From Polyangiaceae bacterium (lineage in GTDB: Bacteria; Myxococcota_A; Polyangia; Polyangiales; Polyangiaceae), in the NCBI GenBank assembly GCA_016933275.1, contig JAFGBI010000136.1, positions 1 to 58,542 of the forward strand: a DNA stretch of 58,542 nucleotides, in the 5' to 3' direction. The notes below the pieces were generated by a model. The model did no database searches. It was not told the DNA's origin and was given only the letters and a program-made list of their open reading frames with translations. Shown piece after piece: positions 20,525-28,318 of the stretch. How positions within the stretch are numbered: position 1 is the stretch's first letter; every line of letters begins with the position of its first letter. Made by a program: the position numbers and the translations under genes.

Positions 20525-20677
20525 GAGCACCGATCAGGTTGCCAACAGCAACGGCGGCGCTGGAAACGTAGCCATGCCCACGAGGGTACGCTTCCAACGG
20601 CGCGTCGGGCGAGATCTGCTACTGCTTCGGTGCGCTAGCTCCTTGATTTGACGGAGCAATCAACCTGATTGCTGCGC
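20525..20677 (+). repeat. 154-bp dispersed element, copy B (degenerate)
   Basis: Degenerate copy lying in the 460-bp gap between the small protein gene and the first large lipoprotein; the rest of that gap (20363-20524 and 20678-20823) shows no gene. It starts GAGCACCGATCAGGTTGCC. The central stem is eroded (GCTGGAAACG opposite CGCTTCCAAC), while the right module GGAGCAATCA-ACC-TGATTGCTGC is well kept. The final GCTC is changed to GCGC. Confidence 0.8.
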
Positions 20678-20823
20678 CATGGCCGTGGAGTAGCGGTCAG
20701 GCCCAGGAGGCGTAGCGCTGGATCCGGAGCACCGACCGGGGCCTCGGCCGCCTCCTCCTAGGGCAAATGACCCGCGCTGTCGCGGGTGCACGAGCCTGGG
20801 GTGTGATGTAGGCTGCGCCGCCG

Positions 20824-22473
20824 ATGACCTCCCCCTCGCGGGTGGGCGCCTGGGCGCTCCTCCTCCTCATCACCACAGCTTGCTTCCCCCCCGGCGAGGG
20901 TCGTGATCCGCCGATGGGCAGGGTCTACTTTCCCGTTGGACTCGCGGTCGACCAGGCGCGTTCGCGGCTCTATGTGGTGAGCAGCGACTTCGACCTTCAG
21001 TATAACGGTGGCGCCGTCCACTCGTTCGACCTCCAGCGCCTTCGTGATTTCGTCCCTCGCTCTTGTGAGACGGATGGGGACTGCGCCGGCTCCGAGCGGT
21101 GTGACACCGAACCAAACGACCAGAACGGCGGGGTCGCGAGCTCCTGGTGTGTGGCTCGGGAAGGGTCACATGCGGGGACTCCCTGTGGCGTTCTTGGCGA
21201 GCGTGTGGTGGCCAGTCGCTGGCTCGAACCGGGACGTTGCGAGTACCTGGACCCCAGCTCGCCGCAGGATGGCGGAGCGCCAGTCCAGGTCGACGCCGTT
21301 GGAGTGGGGGCGTTCGCCACCGACATCCTCTTCCGCGCGGCTCCTTCCGACCTCGGCCTTGCCGGCGGAGACCTCGTCGGGCGGCTTTTCGTGCCAGTTC
21401 GCGGCGATGCGACCCTGCACTTCATCGACGTTCGGGCGGAACCGAGCGAACTAGAGTGCGGCCAGACCGGCAATGACGGCAAATGCGCGGATGCATATCG
21501 CGCGGGTGACGACCCGGACTCGGAGAACACCCGCGACCTTCGGATGCCGTCGGAGCCCTTCGCCGTCGATGCCACCACGGACGGAAGGGCCATCGCCGTG
21601 ACTCACCAGACGGAGGGGAGCGTCTCCCTGTTCGTCAACGAGTGGGACGCCCGGACGCGGTTGGAGTTCGTGACGACTGGTCTACCGAGCCGGGTCGTGG
21701 GGGTCGCCTCCGTCCCCGAGCCCGCCGTTGTCGCCGCGCAGGGCTACAATTACCAGCCCGGCTTCCTGGTGACGTTTCGGGACAGCAACGAGGTGCGGCT
21801 GCTTCGCTACTTCGACGACGTCGACCAGGGGACACCGACCAACGTTCGCCGCCCTTTCCTGGAGCCGTCGGGCACGGCTGTGGTGAGCGCGAACTCGGTC
21901 GGGACCGACTCGCGCGGTATCGCCATCGACGCGGGTGAGCGCGATGCTTGCCAGGACGGATGCGCTGGCGACTCCACCTGTCTGCAGGAATGTGCCGCGA
22001 TCCCGCTCGGGGTGTACGTCTCCAATCGCTCTCCAGACAGCTTACTCGTGGGGCGGACTCGGACCGACGCGACCCCGACCTCGAGCGACGATCTGCCCAT
22101 GTTCTACGATAGCCTGCCGGTGCCCGCGGGAGCGTCCCGCGTGGTGGTCGGCAAGATCGTCGACCCCGGCGGCAACCTGGCGAGTCGGGTCTTCGTGGTG
22201 TGCTTCGACGAGCGACGCCTCGTGATCTACGACCCGGTCACGCGGCGGATCGAGAAGCTCGTCGAGACGGGCCGGGGCCCCCACGCCTTCGTCGTCGACG
22301 CCGCTTCTGGTACGTTCGCTGGGGGCGAGACCGGAGTGTCTTCGCTCGGCTACCTGGCCCACTTCACGGATTCCTACATCGGAGTCATCGATCTCGATCA
22401 ACGGCACCACCGCACCTTCGGGGAGATCATCCTGACGGTTGGAGCCCCCATCCCCCCGAGGGCCTCCAAGTGA
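20824..22473 (+). CDS. Large surface lipoprotein, beta-propeller-like
   Basis: The product is 549 aa. The signal peptide ends in lipobox LLITTAC (cysteine at residue 20). The N-terminal motif VYFPVGLAVDQARSRLYVVS and the later GPHAFVVDAASGTF and IGVIDLD segments look like YVTN/NHL-type propeller blades. Between them is a Cys-rich insert (CETDGDCAGSERCDTE and CEYLDPS) of the kind found in myxobacterial exported proteins. It is probably anchored in the outer membrane (inference). The next gene starts at its stop (GTGA overlap), so the two lipoproteins are co-translated. Confidence 0.85.
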   Translation: MTSPSRVGAWALLLLITTACFPPGEGRDPPMGRVYFPVGLAVDQARSRLYVVSSDFDLQYNGGAVHSFDLQRLRDFVPRSCETDGDCAGSERCDTEPNDQNGGVASSWCVAREGSHAGTPCGVLGERVVASRWLEPGRCEYLDPSSPQDGGAPVQVDAVGVGAFATDILFRAAPSDLGLAGGDLVGRLFVPVRGDATLHFIDVRAEPSELECGQTGNDGKCADAYRAGDDPDSENTRDLRMPSEPFAVDATTDGRAIAVTHQTEGSVSLFVNEWDARTRLEFVTTGLPSRVVGVASVPEPAVVAAQGYNYQPGFLVTFRDSNEVRLLRYFDDVDQGTPTNVRRPFLEPSGTAVVSANSVGTDSRGIAIDAGERDACQDGCAGDSTCLQECAAIPLGVYVSNRSPDSLLVGRTRTDATPTSSDDLPMFYDSLPVPAGASRVVVGKIVDPGGNLASRVFVVCFDERRLVIYDPVTRRIEKLVETGRGPHAFVVDAASGTFAGGETGVSSLGYLAHFTDSYIGVIDLDQRHHRTFGEIILTVGAPIPPRASK

Positions 22474-25400
22474 AACTCCTGGTGCGATGTGGCCTCTTGA
22501 CGATCTTCGCGGCGGCGAGCGTCGCCTGCACGCAAGACGAGGAGGAGGAGACCATGCGGACGCTCGAGCAGAGCAACGCGGTTTCCTTCGTCTGCGTCAG
22601 CATGGATGCTGAGCAGGATCGAGGGCGTCCGATCGACGACTGTCCTGATTTCGACGAGGACGACGAGAACCGCGATCTCTTCGCTCTCGTCACTCAGCCA
22701 CAACGCGGCGAAGTTGCGGTGGTGAACCTCAGTGAGGACTACGTCATCGACACCGATCCCTGGATTCCGGGGACGACCTTCCTGCCGGTAGGGGAGAATC
22801 CGGTGGACCTCGTCTCGACCCCGGGTGGCGTCGCCACCTTCGTGGCCAGCGCTGGGGGACCTTTCCATCACGCCATTCAGGCCATCCCCTCCAGCTGCAT
22901 CACCACGCCGGGCGAGGGCGATCCCCGCCCCGATCTCGCGCTCTGGCCGGCGTGCGCCCTGCCGTCCGCTCCTGGCCGCCTGGCGGTGCTGGTTGACCCA
23001 CCCGACGAAGAGGGTCGTCTCCGGGAGACCTGCACGAGCGAGTGGGTCGCTCCGCAAGACCTTCCGCGGCCGCTGGCGGCGGCGGTGGAGGACACCCACC
23101 AGGCAGGCTCGGGCGGGTGCGAGGCGGATCTCCGCCAGGAGGTCGAGCCGCCCGGTCGCCGCAAGCTCGCCGTCACCCTGCCGGACATCGGGGAGGTCTG
23201 GCTCCTCGATGCCCAACGTCTCCTCGACGTCGTGCCGGGCGCGTTCCCGGCCTGTGCGGACGTCGCCCTCGAGGGGGTCATCGTTCTCCCCACGACCCTA
23301 CCTGACCCATTGCCTGCCCAGAATCCTGGCGACCTCCTTGGGGCCGAGACGTGCCTGCCGCCGTTGTCCTACGGTCCTGCTCCGGACACCTACTTCTCGC
23401 GACCAGCCGGGCTCGATGTCCGGGACAATGTGCTCTACGTCGGCGATCTCGGTGTCCCCGTGGTTCACCGCATCGACGTCGAACACCCCTGTACGCCGAC
23501 CGAGCTGCCTCCCCTCCTGCCACGGTCGTTCGAGTCGCCCACTCGCGTCGTGTTCACGAACGCCGTGGCCGCCAGCCCCCGCACCACTGCCGGAGGGCAA
23601 TTCGTCTATGCGGTCGACGACACCCAGGGCAACGTGATGGTTTTCGATGTGAGCTCCGGCTCGGAAGACCGGACCCCGCTCGTCCGAAGTGGGATGCGCT
23701 TCGCCCCCTTCGAGGTTCCTGATCGAATCGCCTTTGGTTCTCCGGTGAAGGATGTAGAGTTCATCTTCCGCGACCTGCCCGCCACGAACCCGACGACCGG
23801 GGTGGCGATGACAGGTTTGCTCTGCGATCCGAATCCCGAGCTCGAGCGCGAGGATCCGGACCACCCGTCGTTGGAGCACCGTCCCAACGGGGAATTCACG
23901 GAGGGGGCTCGTCCCTATCGTTTGCGGGGGACGTTCGGTTTCGCGCTGCTGGCGAACGGTACCATCGCGGTCGTCGATGTGGAGGATCTCGACGCGCCTT
24001 GCCGCCGTCCAATCGAAACCCACCAGGGCCGTGAGGAGAATCCCATGGGGTGCCGCCTAGACCCGGAGATCCAGCTGGGGGACGGCCTGTACACCGACGA
24101 TGGGACCGCGGAAGGCGTGCCGACGGTCACGGGCGAGGTGAGCTGCAACATCGTCCAGGCACACCGACCCCGTCTCGCCCGGCCATTCGCGAGCACATCC
24201 GAGGCGGCCGTGTCGGCACCATCGCTCAGGACGTTTCCCCAGCTGCGCAGCGGTACCGGAAGCAGCCTGGCGACGAGCCAGACCGCGGACGGGCTCGCGA
24301 ACCCGAAGCTTCTGGCTGCAGACTTCCGCGATGGGACGCCGGCCGGCGTGTATCTGGGGACGACCTGGTATGCTGCAGACGACGACGAGTACCGGCTAGA
24401 CACGGATCCCACGACGGCGGAGCGGAACACGCTCACGTTCTACTACCGAGAACCCCGGGCGTTCCCCGCGAGCGATGAAGTCGCCGTCACCTATGAGGGT
24501 GCGTTCCTGCCCCAGCGGACCACGGGGTTTCTGGCCGTGAACGCGGATCTTGCGGGCGCCACGTTCCTCGATGCCAGCGCGGGGTTCTGTGCTCGAGGCG
24601 TCGAGGATCTCGAGCTTGCGGTGGGCCAGGCGGTCGAGCTCGGGGTGGACGTGGAGGATCAGGCGGATTTCGCGCGTCTCCACGCCGACTACGTCCAGAT
24701 CGTCTCGGAGGTTCCGGGCGAGGACGACGACTACTGGGATGGGTTGGCGAGAGCGTGCGGAGACGCGGACCTCGGAACCTCCTACTACGCGTGCGAGGCG
24801 GCCCTGGGTACCCCGGCCGAGCCGCAGCCGATGCGTGACCTCATGATACGCGAGGCGTACCAGGGGTCGCTCGTGGTGGAGCCACGGGCCATCGACGGAG
24901 GCGATCCGGCGGCTATGCTCGAGTTGCTGGACTGCTGCTTCGGGGGAGAAGCACTGAGGTACGTCGTTCGGGCTGGCCATCAGTGGGTCGTCACCAGTGC
25001 CGCGGGGGGCTTCCAGCACCAGGTGACCGCGCGCGGGGGGGATCTGCGCTGTGTCCGGGACTGCAATCCGCGGCGGGAGCTCCTGGGCTCGCGGGTGCTC
25101 GAGATCGCCACTACGGCGCACCTCGAGGCGGACGCAGACTCCTCCACCGAGCGGTGCGAGCGCGGGGAGTGCCTAGCTTGCGTGGAGGATGAGGCGGGTC
25201 CCGTCGCACCGGACTCACCCTGCGTGTTCGAGAACATCACCACCCGCTTCGCGATCTATCGCGGTCAGCGGCGTAGCGAACGAGATATGTCGTTCAGCTG
25301 GTATTTCAGCGGTGGGTTCACGCCGCTCTCGGCGAGCCTCGTCGTCTCGTCAGCCTCCGTTTCCCCCCTGTCCATGTCCTTCCTCCCCCAGATCCAGGAG

Positions 25401-25481
25401 CTCGTCGTCGCGGACGGATCGGCGCAGGGGCTCATCTTCGTCAGCCTCGACGACATGGGCGTCGATACCTCGTACGAGTGA
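22470..25481 (+). CDS. Very large surface lipoprotein
   Basis: The product is 1003 aa. The open frame extends further upstream, but the GTG at 22470 overlaps the preceding stop and gives a good signal peptide (MKLLVRCGLLTIFAAASVAC) with the lipobox cysteine at residue 20. The mature part has propeller-like strands (LFALVTQPQRGEVAVVNLSEDYVIDTD, in two parts; FVYAVDDTQGNVMVFDVSSG; FGFALLANGTIAVVDVEDLD) and scattered cysteines. It lacks recognisable catalytic motifs. It resembles the neighbouring 549-aa protein in layout and may form a surface complex with it (inference). mutS begins 38 bp downstream, so the genes may share a transcript. Confidence 0.83.
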   Translation: MKLLVRCGLLTIFAAASVACTQDEEEETMRTLEQSNAVSFVCVSMDAEQDRGRPIDDCPDFDEDDENRDLFALVTQPQRGEVAVVNLSEDYVIDTDPWIPGTTFLPVGENPVDLVSTPGGVATFVASAGGPFHHAIQAIPSSCITTPGEGDPRPDLALWPACALPSAPGRLAVLVDPPDEEGRLRETCTSEWVAPQDLPRPLAAAVEDTHQAGSGGCEADLRQEVEPPGRRKLAVTLPDIGEVWLLDAQRLLDVVPGAFPACADVALEGVIVLPTTLPDPLPAQNPGDLLGAETCLPPLSYGPAPDTYFSRPAGLDVRDNVLYVGDLGVPVVHRIDVEHPCTPTELPPLLPRSFESPTRVVFTNAVAASPRTTAGGQFVYAVDDTQGNVMVFDVSSGSEDRTPLVRSGMRFAPFEVPDRIAFGSPVKDVEFIFRDLPATNPTTGVAMTGLLCDPNPELEREDPDHPSLEHRPNGEFTEGARPYRLRGTFGFALLANGTIAVVDVEDLDAPCRRPIETHQGREENPMGCRLDPEIQLGDGLYTDDGTAEGVPTVTGEVSCNIVQAHRPRLARPFASTSEAAVSAPSLRTFPQLRSGTGSSLATSQTADGLANPKLLAADFRDGTPAGVYLGTTWYAADDDEYRLDTDPTTAERNTLTFYYREPRAFPASDEVAVTYEGAFLPQRTTGFLAVNADLAGATFLDASAGFCARGVEDLELAVGQAVELGVDVEDQADFARLHADYVQIVSEVPGEDDDYWDGLARACGDADLGTSYYACEAALGTPAEPQPMRDLMIREAYQGSLVVEPRAIDGGDPAAMLELLDCCFGGEALRYVVRAGHQWVVTSAAGGFQHQVTARGGDLRCVRDCNPRRELLGSRVLEIATTAHLEADADSSTERCERGECLACVEDEAGPVAPDSPCVFENITTRFAIYRGQRRSERDMSFSWYFSGGFTPLSASLVVSSASVSPLSMSFLPQIQELVVADGSAQGLIFVSLDDMGVDTSYE

Positions 25482-25519
25482 CGAGCGGACGAGCAACGGA
25501 GCGGCGAGGAGCACCGGTA

Positions 25520-28165
25520 ATGGCCGGCCCAGACACGAAGGTGATGCAGCAGCATCTGGCCGCCAAGCGCGCCTTCCCCGACGCCATCGTGTTCTTCCGG
25601 CTCGGCGACTTCTACGAGATGTTCGGCGAAGACGCGGTGGTCGCTGCGCGTGTCTTGGAGCTCACGCTGACGAGTCGCAACAAGGGCAAGCCGGACGAGA
25701 TCCCGATGGCCGGGGTTCCCCACCACGCGGCCCACGGATACATCGCCCGCCTGCTGGCGCAAGGACACAAGGTTGCCATTTGCGAGCAAATGGCGGACCC
25801 GACCAAGGTGAAGGGCATCGTTCCGCGGGAAGTCGTCCGGGTCATCACGCCGGGGCTCGTCACCGATGGGGATCAGCTCGAGGCCTCGAGCAACAACTGG
25901 CTGGCCGCGATCGACGCGCATCGTGATGGCGTCGGAATCGCCCTGCTCGATCTCTCGACCGGCGAGCTCCTGGCGGCAGAGGTGCCCGACCTCCTTGCGC
26001 TGCTCGGGGAGCTGGCCCGTTCGGAGCCCCGAGAGATCCTCGTTGGCCGTGGCATCACGTTGGACGAGGGCGCCGACGGAGAAGACGAACTCGAACGAGC
26101 GATCGGGGCGGTTCGGGCAGCGGTTCCTCGCGCGGTGGTGCGGACCGACGTTGCGTTGGGGGTGGATCGGATCGCCGACGTGCTCGGTGATCTCGCCAGC
26201 GAAGCCAGCGACCTCCCCGCCTTCGCACGCCGGGCGGTGGCGCGGGTCGTGCGCTTCGCTCGCGCGTGCAATCCCGGCAGGGACCTCGCGCTTCGGCGCG
26301 TCGGTCGTTGGGACCCCCGGCAGTTTTTGGTGCTCGACGCGACCTCCCAGGCTCACCTCGAGCTTACCGAGTCGAACGCGGGTGGACGGGCGGGAACCCT
26401 CCTCGGGGTCATTGATGCAACCACTACCCCCGCGGGAGCGCGCCTCCTTCGGCGCCGGCTGCTGGCACCCCTCGTGGACGTGGAGCGGATCCGACGTCGC
26501 CTCGATGCCGTGGAGGCGATGGTGTGCCATGCCCGTTTGCGCTCCGACCTTCGGGGCGCCCTGGCGCAGGTCGGGGACCTTGAGCGGCTCGCCATGCGGG
26601 CGACGCTGCGCGAAGCCACGCCGCGCGACCTCGGCGCGCTGCGCGATGGCCTGACTGCCGCGGCATGCGCGGTGGCCGTGGTCGACGCCGTGCACGACCC
26701 TGATGTTCGTGAGGCGCTCCGTGTCGACCGGGAGCCGCTCGACACGGTGGATGACCTGGCCGCGGAGCTCACCCGCGCGCTCGTGGAGCGCCCGCCGTCG
26801 CTCGCCAAGGAGGGTGCGATCTTCCTGGGGGACTACGACCAGGAGCTGGCGGAGCTCGACCGCCTGAAGCGGAGCGGGACGGAGCGTATGGTCGAACTCG
26901 AGGCCGAGCTTCGCGATGCCAACGGGATCCCATCGCTCAAGGTGCGCTACACTCGGGTCTTCGGCTGGTACATCGAAGTCACACGCGCGCATGTCTCTCG
27001 AGTGCCACCCGACTGGCGCCGCAAACAGACGATCGCTGCGGGCGAGCGCTACACGAACCCCGAGGTCGACGACCTCGCCGATCGTGTCCTGCACGCTGCC
27101 GAGCGGTACCGAGAGCGGGAGCTCGAGCTGCTCGCTGGACTCGTCGAGCGAGCAGCAGCGGTCGCTCCACGGATCCAGGCGGTCGCCGCGCGCCTCGCGC
27201 GGTGGGACGTGGCTTCAGGGCTTGCCGAGGTCGCGCACCGCTGTGACTACTCACGGCCCACGGTCGATTCCACCGACCTTCTCTCGATCGAGGACGGCCG
27301 GCACCCCGTCGTCGAGCGACGTGCTGCCGCGGGAAGGTTCGTTCCCAACGACGTTCGCCAGGATCTGGCGGGCGAGCGACTGTGGCTCGTCACGGGACCC
27401 AACATGGCGGGCAAGAGCACCATCTTGCGCCAGACGGCGCTCATCGTGATCCTGGCTCAGATGGGGAGCTACGTGCCGGCGCGCGCGGTGCGGCTGGGGC
27501 TCGTTGACCGGGTGCTGTCGCGCGTCGGAGCGAGTGACAACCTCGCTGGTGGCGAGAGCACGTTCATGGTCGAGATGCGCGAGACGGCCGCGATCCTCCG
27601 TTCGGCCACCCGCCGTTCGCTCGTCATCCTCGACGAGATCGGCCGCGGGACGAGCACCTTCGACGGGCTCGCCATCGCGTGGGCGGTTGCCGAGCATCTG
27701 GACGAGGTCATCGGGTGCCGGACCCTGTTCGCTACTCACTACCACGAGCTTACGTCCCTCGCGGACGTCAGCGCACACGCTGCCAACTACTCGGTGAGCG
27801 CGCGGGAGCTCGGCGATGACATCGTCTTCTTGCATCGCCTGGTACCGGGCGCGGTCAGTCGTAGCTACGGGGTCGCGGTGGCGCGCCTCGCCGGCTTGCC
27901 GGAGAGCGTGCTCGCGCGAGCCCGCGCGGTCCTCGCGTCGCTCGAGGGCGAGGGGATGGTCACGGCTGGCAGCGCTCCCGCTTCGACCCCGCCGCGCCGC
28001 CGTCGAGCTGCGCAGAACCAGCTCGACCTGTTTGCCGCACCCGACGTCCCCTCAGCGAGCCAGCGAGAGGTTCTCGATACCCTGAGATCCGTCGAGGTAG
28101 ACCGGATGAGCCCTCTCGACGCTCTTTCGCTGGTCGTGCGACTACAGCAGAAGCTCCGGTCGTAG
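25520..28165 (+). CDS. mutS: DNA mismatch repair protein MutS
   Basis: MutS recognises base-base mismatches and small loops and recruits MutL. The product is 881 aa from the ATG preceded by GAGGAG at a spacing of 8; the frame extends 14 codons further upstream. Domain I carries the mismatch-reading Phe in FFRLGDFYEMF. The ATPase domain has Walker A GPNMAGKSTILRQ, the signature GGESTFMVEM, Walker B SLVILDEIGRGTS and FATHYHEL. The C-terminus is Ala/Arg-rich, then ends in a short helix, as usual. It follows two lipoprotein genes, an unusual neighbourhood. Confidence 0.97.
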   Translation: MAGPDTKVMQQHLAAKRAFPDAIVFFRLGDFYEMFGEDAVVAARVLELTLTSRNKGKPDEIPMAGVPHHAAHGYIARLLAQGHKVAICEQMADPTKVKGIVPREVVRVITPGLVTDGDQLEASSNNWLAAIDAHRDGVGIALLDLSTGELLAAEVPDLLALLGELARSEPREILVGRGITLDEGADGEDELERAIGAVRAAVPRAVVRTDVALGVDRIADVLGDLASEASDLPAFARRAVARVVRFARACNPGRDLALRRVGRWDPRQFLVLDATSQAHLELTESNAGGRAGTLLGVIDATTTPAGARLLRRRLLAPLVDVERIRRRLDAVEAMVCHARLRSDLRGALAQVGDLERLAMRATLREATPRDLGALRDGLTAAACAVAVVDAVHDPDVREALRVDREPLDTVDDLAAELTRALVERPPSLAKEGAIFLGDYDQELAELDRLKRSGTERMVELEAELRDANGIPSLKVRYTRVFGWYIEVTRAHVSRVPPDWRRKQTIAAGERYTNPEVDDLADRVLHAAERYRERELELLAGLVERAAAVAPRIQAVAARLARWDVASGLAEVAHRCDYSRPTVDSTDLLSIEDGRHPVVERRAAAGRFVPNDVRQDLAGERLWLVTGPNMAGKSTILRQTALIVILAQMGSYVPARAVRLGLVDRVLSRVGASDNLAGGESTFMVEMRETAAILRSATRRSLVILDEIGRGTSTFDGLAIAWAVAEHLDEVIGCRTLFATHYHELTSLADVSAHAANYSVSARELGDDIVFLHRLVPGAVSRSYGVAVARLAGLPESVLARARAVLASLEGEGMVTAGSAPASTPPRRRRAAQNQLDLFAAPDVPSASQREVLDTLRSVEVDRMSPLDALSLVVRLQQKLRS

Positions 28166-28174
28166 CGGGCCCCA

Positions 28175-28318
28175 GAGCACCGAACAGGTCGTCAACAGCA
28201 ACGGCAGCGCTGGAAACGCGTCCGTGCGAGGCGAGGACGCGTCTCCAGCGCTGCCTCTGGAGAGGTCTGCCGCTGGTTCGGTGCTCTAGGTTGTTGATTT
28301 CACGCAGCAATCAACCTC
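28175..28318 (+). repeat. 154-bp dispersed element, copy C (10-bp deletion)
   Basis: Copy in the 150-bp gap between the convergent stops of mutS and hrpB. It is 144 bp because the ten bases TGATTGCTGC of the right arm are missing: CAACC runs straight into TCTAG. The central stem has one mismatch. The trailing CTA (28318-28320) supplies the TAG stop of hrpB, so the element edge and the gene end coincide. Confidence 0.88.

Noticed and set aside
27960..28310. A minus-strand frame over repeat copy C starting MLREINNLEHRTSGRPLQRQ
   Set aside because: The same peptide start reappears in copies D and E because the repeat sequence is shared; the body after the repeat differs and no ribosome site was convincing. 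It is the repeat read as protein.
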